Assembly (NCBI GenBank): GCA_963830495.1
Contig: CAWHMS010000001.1
Span: forward strand, 124,001-188,000
Direction of reading: 5' to 3'
Source: CAWHMS01 sp963830495
Lineage (GTDB): Bacteria > Actinomycetota > Actinomycetes > Propionibacteriales > Nocardioidaceae
Length of the DNA stretch: 64,000 nucleotides
Made by a program: the position numbers and the translations under genes. Positions 32,489-42,400 of this stretch are shown piece after piece. Position 1 is the first letter of the stretch; each line of letters begins with the position of its first letter. The notes beneath the pieces were generated by a model, which was not told where the DNA came from, did not search any database, and was given only the letters and a program-made list of their open reading frames with translations.

Positions 32489-33912
32489 GAGTGCCAGTCC
32501 CTGACCTGATCCCACCGGTCGACCAGCTACGGCGGGTGCACTTCGTGGGCATCGGCGGCGCGGCGCTGTCCGGACTGGCCCGCCTCATGGTCGCGCACGG
32601 GGTGCAGGTGACGGGCAGCGACGCCCGGGACTCAGCGATGCTCGCATCGCTGCGTATGTTGGGGATTCCCTGCTTCGTCGGCCATCGCGCCGAGCAGCTG
32701 GGCGATGCCGACACCGTGGTCGTGTCCACGGCGATCCGGGAGGACAACCCCGAGGTGCGGGCCGCTCGGTCGGCGGGGCTGCGGTTGTGGCCCCGCGCGG
32801 CCGCCGTTCAGTCGCTGCTGCTCGGCTCGACCGCTGTGGTCGTGACCGGGACGCATGGCAAGACGACCACGACGTCGATGCTGGTGACGGCGCTGCTGGC
32901 CGGTGGCGCGGATCCGTCGTACGCCATCGGTTCGACCCTCAACGCATCCGGTCTGAACGCCGCCCGTGGCGCCGACCCGCTCTTCGTCACCGAGGGCGAC
33001 GAGAGCGACGGCGCCATCTTGGCCTACACCCCGGCCGGGGCGGTGATCACCAACGTCGACGCCGACCACCTGGACATCTACGGCACGGAAGCGGCGTATG
33101 CCGCGGTGTTCGACGAGTTCCTGACCCGGATCGAGCCTGGCGGTTTCCTCGTGGCGTGCGTTGACGACCCGGGGGCCGCCCGGTTGGCCGGCCTCGGCGT
33201 CGAGCTCGGTCTGGACGTGATCAGCGTCGGACAACGGCGCGACTGCACAGTCCGGGTTACCGGGATGAGGTTCGCCGGCGAGTCCTCCACCTTCGCGGTG
33301 TCCGGACCCGGTGGCGAGCTGGGCGCGGTGACCCTGCAGGTTCCCGGCGTCGCCTACGTGCTGGACGCGGCGGCGGCGCTGGCGGCCGGCCTGCGGCTCG
33401 GCTATGGGTTCGACGAGCTGGCGGCCGGGTTGGCGGAGTTCCGGGGCAGCGGCCGGCGGATGGAGGCCAAGGGCTCCGCGAGCGGCGTCTCGGTCTATGA
33501 CAGCTATGCCCATCATCCGACCGAGATCCGGGGCGATCTCGAGGCGGGCCGGTCGATCGCGGGTGCCGGGCGTCTGATCGTCTGCTTCCAGCCGCACCTC
33601 TACAGCCGGACCCGGGCGTTCGGCGCGGCCATGGGCCACGCGCTCGGGGCGGCCGATGCGGTGCTCGTGATGGACGTGTACGCCGCCCGCGAGGATGCCG
33701 ATCCAGAGATCTCCGGCGCCACCGTCGCGGCGGCGATCCCGCTCTACGCCGACCGGGTGCGCTACGAACCGGACCGGGACAAGGTGCCGGCGGCACTGGC
33801 CGCGATGGCAGGCCCGGGCGACCTGGTGATGACCCTCGGCGCAGGCGACGTGACCGAGATCGGTCCGCTCCTGCTTGCCGAGCTACGCCGCACCCGAGGT
33901 GACAGCGCATGA
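32485..33912 (+). CDS. murC: UDP-MurNAc:L-alanine ligase
   Basis: 475 residues. VHFVGIGGAALSGLA (UDP-binding loop, about 18-32), TGTHGKTTTTSML (P-loop about 125-137), EGDESDGAILAY, NVDADHLDIYG, YDSYAHHPTEI and FQPHLYSRTRAF are MurC motifs. First committed ligase of the muramyl peptide pathway. It starts at GTG 32485 in the murG stop and overlaps ftsQ by 4 bp. Confidence 0.97.
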   Translation: MRVPVPDLIPPVDQLRRVHFVGIGGAALSGLARLMVAHGVQVTGSDARDSAMLASLRMLGIPCFVGHRAEQLGDADTVVVSTAIREDNPEVRAARSAGLRLWPRAAAVQSLLLGSTAVVVTGTHGKTTTTSMLVTALLAGGADPSYAIGSTLNASGLNAARGADPLFVTEGDESDGAILAYTPAGAVITNVDADHLDIYGTEAAYAAVFDEFLTRIEPGGFLVACVDDPGAARLAGLGVELGLDVISVGQRRDCTVRVTGMRFAGESSTFAVSGPGGELGAVTLQVPGVAYVLDAAAALAAGLRLGYGFDELAAGLAEFRGSGRRMEAKGSASGVSVYDSYAHHPTEIRGDLEAGRSIAGAGRLIVCFQPHLYSRTRAFGAAMGHALGAADAVLVMDVYAAREDADPEISGATVAAAIPLYADRVRYEPDRDKVPAALAAMAGPGDLVMTLGAGDVTEIGPLLLAELRRTRGDSA

Positions 33913-34634
33913 GCGAGCGGGTCTCACGATCGCCATTCAGCCGACGCCGGTGGCGGCGACGGCTGGGGGGATGGGCGCCGGTGCTTGTCGGGTTGTCGGT
34001 TGCCGGGGTGCTCGCGTTCCTCGGGTGGGTCGTGTTCTTCTCCAGCTGGCTCGCGGTCGACGACGTCGACGTCTCAGGCACCCGCACGCTGTCCGCGGCC
34101 GACGTGCAGGCTGCAGCGGGCGTCGAAGCAGGCACCCCGCTGGTACGGCTCGACCTGAGCGAGATCGCCGACCGGGTCGAGGAGCTGCCCGAGGTGGCCG
34201 ACGCCAGCGCACACCGATCCTGGCCGCACACGGTCACCATCTCCGTCACGGAGCGGTCGCCGGTGGCGGCGGTCGAGCAGGACGGCGCCTGGTGGGTGAT
34301 GGACGCCGACGGGGTCGTGTTCCGCCGCACCAGGGAGCGGGTCGAGTCGGTCCCCGAGGTGCGCACCCAGCGGACGCCCTCCGACGAGCAGCTGCGCGAG
34401 GTAGCGAGCGTCGTCGTCGCGCTGCCCGACGACGTATTGACCCAGACCTCGCGGATCCAGGCGCGCAGCCTCGACTCGATCACGTTGCGGCTCACGGGTG
34501 GCCGACGGGTGGTGTGGGGGAGCGCCGCCGACTCCGAGCGCAAGGTCGAGGTGCTGCGGGTGCTGCTCGAGCAGGCCAAGGGGGCCAGCGAGTACGACGT
34601 GAGCGTGCCGGAGCAGCCGACCACCACCCAGTGA
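33909..34634 (+). CDS. ftsQ: Cell division protein FtsQ (DivIB-like)
   Basis: 241 residues. A basic N-terminus (about 1-20), one membrane helix (about 24-46), the POTRA domain beginning LAVDDVDVSGTRTLSAADV (about 48-66), then LVRLDLSEIADRVEELPEVADASAHRSWPHTVTISVTERSP, the standard POTRA-beta transition. Links FtsL/FtsB-type proteins at the septum. It overlaps murC by 4 bp and is followed by a stem-loop and the ftsZ promoter region; there is no ftsA, as usual in actinobacteria. Confidence 0.93.
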   Translation: MSERVSRSPFSRRRWRRRLGGWAPVLVGLSVAGVLAFLGWVVFFSSWLAVDDVDVSGTRTLSAADVQAAAGVEAGTPLVRLDLSEIADRVEELPEVADASAHRSWPHTVTISVTERSPVAAVEQDGAWWVMDADGVVFRRTRERVESVPEVRTQRTPSDEQLREVASVVVALPDDVLTQTSRIQARSLDSITLRLTGGRRVVWGSAADSERKVEVLRVLLEQAKGASEYDVSVPEQPTTTQ

Positions 34635-34663
34635 CGCCCAACCCACCCACACCCCACGCCTAT

Positions 34664-34704
34664 GGCTGAACCTTGTTGCGGAGGGGTGATGCAAAGCTTC
34701 AGCC
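34664..34704. terminator. Stem-loop after ftsQ
   Basis: GGCTGAA (34664-34670) pairs with TTCAGCC (34698-34704), and TTGC (34676-34679) with GCAA (34691-34694), inside the ftsQ-ftsZ gap. No T tract. It may separate the mur/fts block from the ftsZ unit. Confidence 0.45.
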
Positions 34705-34814
34705 AGAGCGGGCGGCGGCAGCAGCCCGGCGCTGGCGCCCGCTCCTCGTGGCGAAGTTCGCGACACGCGGCGTGTCATCCACGATGCGGCCGCACTCCGG
34801 CCCTACCTTCTTCG

Positions 34815-34856
34815 GTGACACGAGGTTGACATAACTATAACCCTCTAGTTGAGGGT
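34815..34856 (+). promoter_or_regulatory. Putative ftsZ promoter and 5' hairpin
   Basis: TATAAC at 34836-34841 is the best -10 in this AT-rich island, with GTGACA at 34815-34820 as a possible -35 (15-bp spacing). Directly over and after it, ACCCTC (34840-34845) and GAGGGT (34851-34856) form a perfect 6-bp stem with a 5-base loop, at the expected 5' end of the message. The leader to GTG 34946 is about 100 nt. I see no gene in 34705-34945. Confidence 0.5.
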
Positions 34857-34945
34857 CAGGGTTGTCGAGCAAGGTCGTTCTTCCCCACCGGCAAGGGCTC
34901 CCGAGCTACATCCGGGACACAGATCCAACGAGCGAGAGGCGCGTC

Positions 34946-36142
34946 GTGGCTGCACCCCAGAACTACCTGGCGGTCATCAAGGTTGTCGGTATCGGCGGTG
35001 GTGGCGTCAACGCCGTCAACCGGATGATCGAGGTCGGACTCCGCGGAGTGGAGTTCATCGCCATCAACACAGACGCTCAGGCGTTGCTCATGAGCGACGC
35101 CGACGTCAAGCTCGACATCGGCCGCGAGCTGACCCGCGGCCTCGGTGCGGGCGCCAACCCCGACGTCGGCGGCAAGGCAGCCGAGGATCACTCCGACGAG
35201 ATCGAGGAGGTGCTCAAGGGTGCCGACATGGTTTTCGTCACCGCGGGCGAAGGCGGTGGCACCGGCACCGGAGGCGCTCCCGTCGTCGCGCGCATCGCGC
35301 GATCCCTGGGAGCCCTCACCATCGGCGTCGTCACGAGGCCGTTCTCCTTCGAGGGTCGTCGCCGGGCGAACCAGGCCGAGGAGGGCATCGCGCAGATGCG
35401 GGAGGAGGTCGACACCCTCATCGTGATCCCCAACGATCGGCTGCTCTCCATCTCCGATCGCAACGTGAGCGTCCTCGACGCCTTCAAGCAGGCCGACCAG
35501 GTGCTGCTGCAAGGCGTGTCGGGCATCACCGACCTGATCACGACCCCAGGCCTGATCAACCTCGACTTCGCCGACGTCAAGTCCGTGATGTCCAACGCCG
35601 GGTCAGCGCTGATGGGCATCGGCAGCGCCAACGGCGAGGACCGCGCGGTCGTCGCTGCGGAGATGGCGGTCTCCAGCCCGCTGCTGGAGGCCTCGATCGA
35701 TGGCGCGCACGGCGTGCTGCTCTCGATCTCGGGCGGCTCGGACCTCGGTCTGTTCGAGATCAACGAGGCCGCAGCGCTGGTCTCCCAGGCCGCGCACGCC
35801 GAGGCCAACATCATCTTCGGGGCGGTGATCGACGACGCGCTGGGCGATGAGGTCAGGGTGACGGTCATCGCTGCCGGCTTCGACGGTGGCATGCCGAAGC
35901 GGCGCGACCAGGGTCAGCCCGCGCTGCGTCGCGAGACTGCAGCCTCGGCTGTCGGCACGGCTGCGGCGGTCGCGGCGCCAGCCACCCAGGCTGCGCCGAA
36001 GGCCCGGCCGACCCCGCCCGCGCAGCCGCCACGCGAGCAGCCGCTCGTGCCGGCGGAGGCGGCAGCGGTGCCGGCGCGCAAGCCGCGACCGATCGCCTTC
36101 GACGACAACGACGACCTCGACGTCCCGGACTTCCTCAAGTAG
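34946..36142 (+). CDS. ftsZ: Cell division GTPase FtsZ
   Basis: 398 residues. NYLAVIKVVGIGGGGVNAVNRM start, tubulin signature GGGTGTGG (103-110), then RPFSFEGRRRANQAEEG, NDRLL, GLINLDFADVKSVM and the synergy/T7 loop. The C-terminal linker (about 320-380) is Ala/Pro-rich. The extreme C-terminal peptide ends DDLDVPDFLK, the conserved tail that binds SepF and, in mycobacteria, FtsW. GTG 34946 has GAGAGG upstream. It forms the Z-ring. Confidence 0.98.
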   Translation: MAAPQNYLAVIKVVGIGGGGVNAVNRMIEVGLRGVEFIAINTDAQALLMSDADVKLDIGRELTRGLGAGANPDVGGKAAEDHSDEIEEVLKGADMVFVTAGEGGGTGTGGAPVVARIARSLGALTIGVVTRPFSFEGRRRANQAEEGIAQMREEVDTLIVIPNDRLLSISDRNVSVLDAFKQADQVLLQGVSGITDLITTPGLINLDFADVKSVMSNAGSALMGIGSANGEDRAVVAAEMAVSSPLLEASIDGAHGVLLSISGGSDLGLFEINEAAALVSQAAHAEANIIFGAVIDDALGDEVRVTVIAAGFDGGMPKRRDQGQPALRRETAASAVGTAAAVAAPATQAAPKARPTPPAQPPREQPLVPAEAAAVPARKPRPIAFDDNDDLDVPDFLK

Positions 36143-36145
36143 TCC

Positions 36146-36910
36146 GTGTTCGCCAGCCGTGATCAGCTCGCCGGGTCGGCGGGGGTCGTCGACATCGCCT
36201 TCACCGACCGGCACGGCGGCGTCAGCCCACCGCCGTTCGACTCGCTCGACCTCAGCCTTACGGCGGTGGATCGGGCGACCGAGGTCACCACCAACCTGGC
36301 CCGAGTTGCCGAGGCTTTCGGTGCCGCCCATCTCACGCTGATGCACCAGGTGCATGGCAGGGATGTCGTCCTGGTGAGTGACGACGGGGGCGGCGCCGCA
36401 TCCCAGCCGGGGTCCGCGCGGGTTCCGCGCTGCGACGCCCTCGTCACCGATCGACCAGAGGTGGCGCTGTGCGTGCGGGTCGGTGACTGCGTGCCCGTGG
36501 TGCTGGCGGACGCAGACCGAGGGGTCGTCGGAGTCGCCCACGCGGGCCGCACCGGTGTGGCCGAAGGTGTGGTCACGGCGACCGTGGGACGGATGCGCGA
36601 GCGCGGTGCCGCCACGATCTGCGGCTGGATCGGGCCGCATATCTGCGGCGGGTGCTACGAGGTGCCGGCATCGCTGCAGGCCGAGGTGGCCGGGCGGGTC
36701 CCGGCAGCCTTTGCCTGCACCACGTGGGGCACTGCATCCCTGGACCTCGGCGCCGGGGTCCGAGCACAGCTCGAGGACGCGGGCGTCCCCAGCCGTGACC
36801 TGAGCGTCTGCACGCGCGAGTCAGCCGACTTCTACTCGCACCGACGCGACGGCACCGCGGCCGGTCGCTTCGGCGGGCTGGTCGTGTGGCGGGAGGGGCG
36901 ACGTGCGTGA
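36146..36910 (+). CDS. pgeF: Peptidoglycan editing factor PgeF / DUF152 (polyphenol oxidase family)
   Basis: 254 residues of the YfiH/laccase-domain family. Signatures: DIAFTDRHGGVS, LMHQVHGRDVV (His pair), CDALVTDRPEVALCVRVGDCVPVVLADAD, VGVAHAGRTGVAEGVV, GWIGPHICGGCYEV (Cys/His metal site). In E. coli the enzyme removes wrong L-Ser-containing UDP-MurNAc precursors; purine nucleoside phosphorolysis is also reported for the family. GTG 36146 lies 3 bp after ftsZ. Overlaps the next gene by 8 bp. Confidence 0.92.
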   Translation: MFASRDQLAGSAGVVDIAFTDRHGGVSPPPFDSLDLSLTAVDRATEVTTNLARVAEAFGAAHLTLMHQVHGRDVVLVSDDGGGAASQPGSARVPRCDALVTDRPEVALCVRVGDCVPVVLADADRGVVGVAHAGRTGVAEGVVTATVGRMRERGAATICGWIGPHICGGCYEVPASLQAEVAGRVPAAFACTTWGTASLDLGAGVRAQLEDAGVPSRDLSVCTRESADFYSHRRDGTAAGRFGGLVVWREGRRA

Positions 36911-37610
36911 CGACCGACGCGAGCAGCTGGCCGGACGACTCGACGACGTACGTCGCCGGATCGCCCAGGCCGCGAACCGGGCCGGGCGTGATCCCGACGA
37001 GGTCACCCTGGTCGTGGTGGCGAAGACCTGGCCGACCACCGACATCGCCCTGCTGCACGAGCTGGGCGTACGAGACGTGGCAGAGAACCGTCACCAGGAG
37101 GCGGAGCACAAGGTCGCCGAGCTCGCGCACCTCGATCTCCGTTGGCATTTCGTGGGACAGGTGCAGTCCAACAAGGCCAGCCGGATCGCCGGGTACGCCG
37201 ACGTGGTCCACTCGGTCGACTCCACCAAGGTGGCGCGCCGCCTCCAGCGGGGTGCCCACGACCGCGGCCACGCGCTCGACTGCTTCGTGCAGGTCGACCT
37301 CGACCCGGCCGACCGCCACGCGGGACGCGGCGGGCTGGCGGCCGAGCAGGTCGCCGAGGTGGCGCACGTGATCGAGGAGTCGGGATCCCTGCACCTGGTG
37401 GGCGTGATGGGGGTGGCGCCACTGGGACTACCCCCCCGTCCGACGTACGACAGGCTGGTCGAGATCGGCCGTGAGCTGCGGATCGGATACCCGACCGCGC
37501 GGCTTGTCTCTGCCGGGATGAGCGACGACTTCGAGACCGCCGTGGAGGCCGGTGCGACACACGTGCGTGTCGGCTCCGCGATCCTCGGAGAGCGACCCCC
37601 GCTCGGGTAG
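36903..37610 (+). CDS. YggS-family PLP homeostasis protein
   Basis: 235 residues, single-domain alanine-racemase fold. VTLVVVAKTWPTTDI contains the PLP Lys (VAKT), then LGVRDVAENRHQEAEHK, WHFVGQVQSNK, LVGVMGVAP, and SAGMSDDFETAVEAGATHVRVGSAILG at the C-terminus, the phosphate-binding end. Controls free PLP and amino acid/keto acid balance rather than acting as an enzyme. Coupled to pgeF through an 8-bp overlap. Confidence 0.94.
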   Translation: MRDDRREQLAGRLDDVRRRIAQAANRAGRDPDEVTLVVVAKTWPTTDIALLHELGVRDVAENRHQEAEHKVAELAHLDLRWHFVGQVQSNKASRIAGYADVVHSVDSTKVARRLQRGAHDRGHALDCFVQVDLDPADRHAGRGGLAAEQVAEVAHVIEESGSLHLVGVMGVAPLGLPPRPTYDRLVEIGRELRIGYPTARLVSAGMSDDFETAVEAGATHVRVGSAILGERPPLG

Positions 37611-37699
37611 TGTCAGAGCGGATCGACAGCAGGAGTGCAGCACCCCATCGGCACCAGACAACCAGTCCAGACGGTCGAGACAGCGGAGGCAACGAGGTC

Positions 37700-38182
37700 A
37701 TGGCGGGCGCAATGCGAAAGGTCGGGGTCTACCTCGGTCTGCTCGAGGACACTGACCGCTACGAGGACGACTACTACGACGAGGACGACGCCACACGTGT
37801 GCAGCAGCCGTCCCGCCGTCCGGTCCAGGCGGTGCGCGACGAGCAGTCGGCCACCGTGGCGTCCCTCAGCGAGCGGCGGCGGCCGGCACCGGCCGCGACC
37901 GAGCTGTCCCGGATCACCACTCTCCACCCGCGCAACTACAACGAGGCGCGGACGATCGGCGAGCACTTCCGCGAGGGCATCCCGGTCATCATGAACCTCT
38001 CCGAGATGGACGACACCGACGCCAAGCGGCTCGTCGACTTCTCCGCAGGCCTGGTGTTCGCCACCCGCGGCTCGATCGAGCGGGTCACCAGCAAGGTCTT
38101 CCTGCTGTCGCCGCCCAACGTCACCGTCGCGGCCGAGGACAAGCAGCGCATCGCCGAGGGCGGCTTCTTCAACCAGAGCTGA
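37700..38182 (+). CDS. sepF: SepF, FtsZ-membrane anchor
   Basis: 160 residues. An N-terminal amphipathic helix (MAGAMRKVGVYLGLLED), an acidic Asp/Tyr-rich spacer (about 20-32) and linker, then the SepF core: TLHPRNYNEARTIGEHFREGIPVIMNLS, KRLVDFSAGLVFATRGSIERV, KVFLLSPPNV. It tethers and aligns FtsZ filaments, replacing FtsA here. ATG 37700 was chosen (GGAGG 11 nt upstream); ATG 37712 is the alternative. Confidence 0.95.
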   Translation: MAGAMRKVGVYLGLLEDTDRYEDDYYDEDDATRVQQPSRRPVQAVRDEQSATVASLSERRRPAPAATELSRITTLHPRNYNEARTIGEHFREGIPVIMNLSEMDDTDAKRLVDFSAGLVFATRGSIERVTSKVFLLSPPNVTVAAEDKQRIAEGGFFNQS

Positions 38183-38226
38183 GTCGGCGATCCGACCGTG
38201 CGCGCTCGGCGCTTGTCCTGACCTCC

Positions 38227-38232
38227 TAGGCT
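38227..38232 (+). promoter_or_regulatory. -10 hexamer of yggT
   Basis: TAGGCT, 7 nt before GTG 38240. Leaderless-type spacing between sepF and yggT. Confidence 0.5.
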
Positions 38233-38239
38233 TCCCCCC

Positions 38240-38536
38240 GTGATAGTCATCGGCATCGTGATCGAGCTGGTGCTGTGGTTCTACCTCGTGTTGCTGCTCG
38301 CGCGCATCGTCGCGGACTGGGTCCAGATGTTCGCTCGGTCCTGGACTCCGCACGGCCCCGTGCTGGTGCTGCTCGAGGTGACCTACTCGGCCACCGACCC
38401 CCCGATCAAGCTGCTGCGCCGGGTGATCCCGACACTGCGTATCGGTGGCGTGGCACTCGACCTGTCGATTCTGCTGGTGCTCCTGGTCGTCTACATCCTG
38501 CTGCGCGTCAACCAGGAGGTGTTGCTCTTTGCGTGA
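38240..38536 (+). CDS. YggT family membrane protein
   Basis: 98 residues. Two hydrophobic helices (about 2-24 and 73-91) flank a conserved loop with ARIVADWVQMF and DPPIKLLRRVIPTLRIGGVALDLS, the YggT signature. Regularly lies between sepF and divIVA; role in envelope or cell-shape functions is inferred from context only. A TAGGCT -10 sits 7 nt upstream of the GTG. Confidence 0.9.
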   Translation: MIVIGIVIELVLWFYLVLLLARIVADWVQMFARSWTPHGPVLVLLEVTYSATDPPIKLLRRVIPTLRIGGVALDLSILLVLLVVYILLRVNQEVLLFA

Positions 38537-38681
38537 GTACGACGTCAGGCCCGGTCCCGTTCGGTTAGGGTGAGAAACCGTGCGAGGCAAGTGTCCAACG
38601 CTGCCGCGGGAGCGGTAGCGTGGCCCAGAACAGAAGATCCCACGCATCACAGATCCAGCCGAACTAGCCGAGGTGGAACTC

Positions 38682-39434
38682 ATGCCGTTGACGCCCGAGG
38701 ACGTGCACAAGAAGACCTTCACGCCCGTCCGCCTTCGCGAGGGATACGACATGGGCGAAGTCGATCAGTTCCTCGACGAGGTCGAGGTGGAGTTGTCGCG
38801 TCTCCTGAAGGAGAACGACGACCTGCGCAGCAAGCTCGCGACCGCCTCGCAGGCGGTGCCGAGTGGCGCCCCGGCGGTGCCGGAGGTCAAGCAGCCGGAG
38901 CCGGAGCCGGTCGGCCAACCGGAGCCCGAGCCGACACCGGCTCCCGTCGTCTCCGCGCCGGAGCTGCCGGCCGTGCGCACGGTGCCCGAGGCGAGCCACG
39001 CGGCCGCCCGACTGCTGGAGATCGCGACGCAGAACGCCGACCAGCTGGTGGGTGAGGCCAAGGACGAGGCGGACAAGATCATCGGGGAGGCCCGGATCAA
39101 GTCCGAGCGGCTCGAGGCCGATGCCCGCGCCAAGTCCGAGCGCCTGGAGTCCGACGCGCGCACTCGGGCCGAGAAGCTCGACAGCGAGACCAACGAGCGC
39201 CGGAACCAGCTCTTCGGTCAGCTCGAGCGCGACAAGGACGTCCTGACCCGCGAGCTGGAGGATCTCCGCTCCTTCGAGCGGGAGTACCGCAGCAGGCTCA
39301 AGACCTACTTCGAGAGCCAGCTCGCCGCCCTCGACGGCAAGTCCGGGGCCGACGTTCCGCTCACGCCCGGCGCAGACGGCGACACCCCGCGTCGTCTCCG
39401 CGAGCTACTCGGCGAGGAGCACCAGTCCGGTTGA
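38682..39434 (+). CDS. divIVA: DivIVA/Wag31 polar growth scaffold
   Basis: 250 residues. MPLTPEDVHKKTFTPVRLREGYDMGEVDQFLDEVE is the membrane-binding DivIVA N-domain, followed by a first coiled coil (about 25-55), a Pro/Glu-rich spacer (about 65-100) and a long second coiled coil (about 105-220: EARIKSERLEADARAKSERLE repeats). It recruits the elongation machinery to cell poles in actinobacteria. ATG 38682 has GAGGTGG at 9-12 nt upstream. Convergent with ileS. Confidence 0.95.
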   Translation: MPLTPEDVHKKTFTPVRLREGYDMGEVDQFLDEVEVELSRLLKENDDLRSKLATASQAVPSGAPAVPEVKQPEPEPVGQPEPEPTPAPVVSAPELPAVRTVPEASHAAARLLEIATQNADQLVGEAKDEADKIIGEARIKSERLEADARAKSERLESDARTRAEKLDSETNERRNQLFGQLERDKDVLTRELEDLRSFEREYRSRLKTYFESQLAALDGKSGADVPLTPGADGDTPRRLRELLGEEHQSG

Positions 39435-39438
39435 CCCG

Positions 39439-42400
39439 TCAGGTCGTTCGCTCGGTTGCCTTGTCGAGCGCGAATGCCAGCGCGAGATCGGCATGGACGT
39501 GCCAGTCAGGCCCGGCCGTGGTCGACTCGGTGAGCTCGACTGCCAGCACCTCCCGCGCCACCAGCTCAGCGTGATCCCGCAGCGCCTGCGCGGTGTCACC
39601 GGACGACGCCCAGCGCATCACGATGCGGTCCGACACGTCGAACCCGCTGGACTTGCGCGCCTCCTGAACCAGCCGGATGACCTCCCGGGCCAGACCGGTG
39701 CGGACCAGGTCGGGGGTCAGATGCAGGTCGAGCGCCACGGTCTCGCCGTGTTCGTTGACGACTGACCATCCTTCGCGCGGTCGCTCGGTGACGATCACCT
39801 CGTCCCTGTCCAGCTCGAGCTGCTGACCGTCGAGCTGGACCGACGTCGAGCCGGTCTCGGCCAGCTCTCGTGCGATCCGCTCGGGGTCGGCCGCCGAGAC
39901 GGCCGCAGCCACGTCGGGGGTCTGCTTGCCGAACCGCCTGCCCAGGCTTCGGAAGTTCCCCTTGGCGGTGTGGTCGACCAGGTCGCCTGACGAGGCGAAC
40001 GACTCCACCGTGGTGACGTTGAGCTCGGCGGACATCTCCGCCGCCAGGCTGTCTCCCAGTGTCTCGAAGGCTGCCGAGGAGATGAGGGCGCGCTGCAGCG
40101 GCTGACGCGTCTTGACCTTCGCCTCTGCCCGCGCGGAGCGGCCCAGCTCGACCAACCTGCGGGTCAGCGCCATACCCCGGTCGAGATCCACGTCGACCTG
40201 ACCCGCGTCGTACGTCGGCCAGTCCGCGAGGTGCACCGACTCCGGGGCACTGGGGTCGACTGAGCAGACGATGTCCTGCCACACCCGCTCGGTGACGAAG
40301 GGCACCAGCGGCGCCAGCAGCCGGGTCAGCACCTCCAACGTCTCGTGCAGGGTCCAGAGCGCGGCCAGGTCGCCGTCCCAGAACCGGCGCCGCGACCGAC
40401 GGACGTACCAGTTCGACAGGTCGTCGACGAAGCCGGCGAGCAGGGTCCCCGCGCGCTGGGTGTCGTAGTCCTCCAGCGCGGCCGTCACGTCGCGCACCAA
40501 GTGCTGTCGCTGGGACACCAGCCACCGGTCCTGCACGGGTCGGGACGCGAGCGCCGGCACGTCGCCATGCGGAGCCCATCCGTTGCTGCGGGCGTAGAGC
40601 ACGTGGAAGGCGACGGTGTTCCAGTAGGTCAGGAGCACCTTGCGGACGATCTCCTGCAACGTGGCATGGCCCACGCGGCGCGCCATCCACGGCGACCCCG
40701 ATGCCGCCATGAACCAGCGCACCGCATCCGCTCCGTGCTCGTCCATCAAGGGCATCGGCTCCAGAATGTTGCCCAGGTGCTTCGACATCTTGCGGCCGTC
40801 CTCGGCAAGCAGCAGCCCGAGGCACACGACGTTCTCGTACGACGACCGGTCGAACACGACCGTGCCGATCGCCATGAGCGAGTAGAACCACCCACGGGTC
40901 TGGTCGATCGCCTCGCAGATGAACTGAGCCGGATAGGCCTGGTCGAACTGCTCCGCCGACCCCTCGGCGTAGGGATATCCCCACTGCGCGAACGGCATCG
41001 ACCCCGAGTCGTACCACGCGTCGATTACTTCGGAGACGCGCCGCGCCTCCGCTCCGCAGTCGGGACACGGTAGGACGACGTCGTCGACGTACGGGCGATG
41101 CGGATCCAGCTCGCTGAGGTCCTGCCCGGCAAGCTCGCCCAGCTCGGCAAGCGAGCCGACACAGGTCAGGTGGTCCTCGGCGCAGCGCCAGATCGGCAGT
41201 GGCGTGCCCCAGTAGCGAGTGCGCGAAAGCGACCAGTCCACGTTGTTGTGCAGCCAGTCGCCGTACCGACCCCACTTGATCGTGTCCGGGTACCAGCGCG
41301 TGCGCTCGTTCTCCCGCAGCAGCGCCTCCTTCACGGCGGTCGTGCGGATGTACCAGGCCGGGAGGGCGTAGTACAGCAGCGGGGTGTGGCACCGCCAGCA
41401 GTGCGGATAGGAGTGCTCGTACGACGCATGGCGAAACAACCTTCCGCGCCGCTCCAGCTCGCGGACCAGCTCCGCGTCGGCATGCTTGAAGAACTCGCCA
41501 GCGACCAGTCGCACCTCCGCCGAGAAGCGCCCGTCACCGTCGACCGGCTTGACCACCGGCATGCCGTAGGCGCGGCAGACCTCGAAGTCGTCGGCGCCGA
41601 ACGCCGGAGACTGGTGCACCAAGCCGGTGCCGTCCTCGGTGGTGACGTAGTCGCCGAGGACGACGAAGTGCGCGACAGGGGAGCCGTCCTCCGATGCCGG
41701 GAAGTCGACCAGGTCCAGTGGTCTGTCGTAGGACCAGCGCTCCATCTCGGTTCCGGTGAACCGTGCTGCGATCGCCCACCCGTCGCCGAGCACCCCCTCG
41801 AACAGGGGCTCGGCCACCACAAGGGTCTCGCTGCCATCCGTGGCGGCGACGTACGTCGCCTCGGGGTGGACCGCCACGGCAGTGTTGGACACCAGGGTCC
41901 ACGGCGTTGTCGTCCACACCAGCAGCGCCGCTTCACCGGCCAGCGGGCCAGACGTCAGGGGCAACCGGACGAAGACCGAAGGGTCGGCCACCGTCTCGTA
42001 ACCCCCGGGCTGACCGAGCTCGTGGTCGGACAACGCCGTCTCGCAACGCGGGCAGTAGTACGAGATCCGGTGCGCCTCGTAGAGCAGCCCCTTGTCGAAG
42101 ATCTGCTTGAGCGACCACCACACGCTCTGGATGTACGACGCGTCCATCGTGCGGTAGGCCTTGGTCATGTCGACCCAGAAGCCCATCCGGTTGGTGAGCT
42201 CCTCGAAGGCGTCGACGTGCCGCTCGACAGACTCACGGCAGCGGGCGTTGAACTCTGCGATGCCGAAGGCCTCGATGTCCTGCTTGCCGGAAAGTCCGAG
42301 CTCCTTCTCGACTCCGACCTCGACATGCAGTCCCTGGCAGTCCCAGCCTGCCTTCCGCTCCACGTGGTAGCCCTGCATGGTCTTGAAGCGGGGGAAGACG

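Noticed and set aside
34826..34831. TTGACA as -35 of ftsZ
   Set aside because: The only good -10 (TATAAC, 34836) starts 4 bp later, far too close, and no usable -10 lies 16-18 bp downstream.
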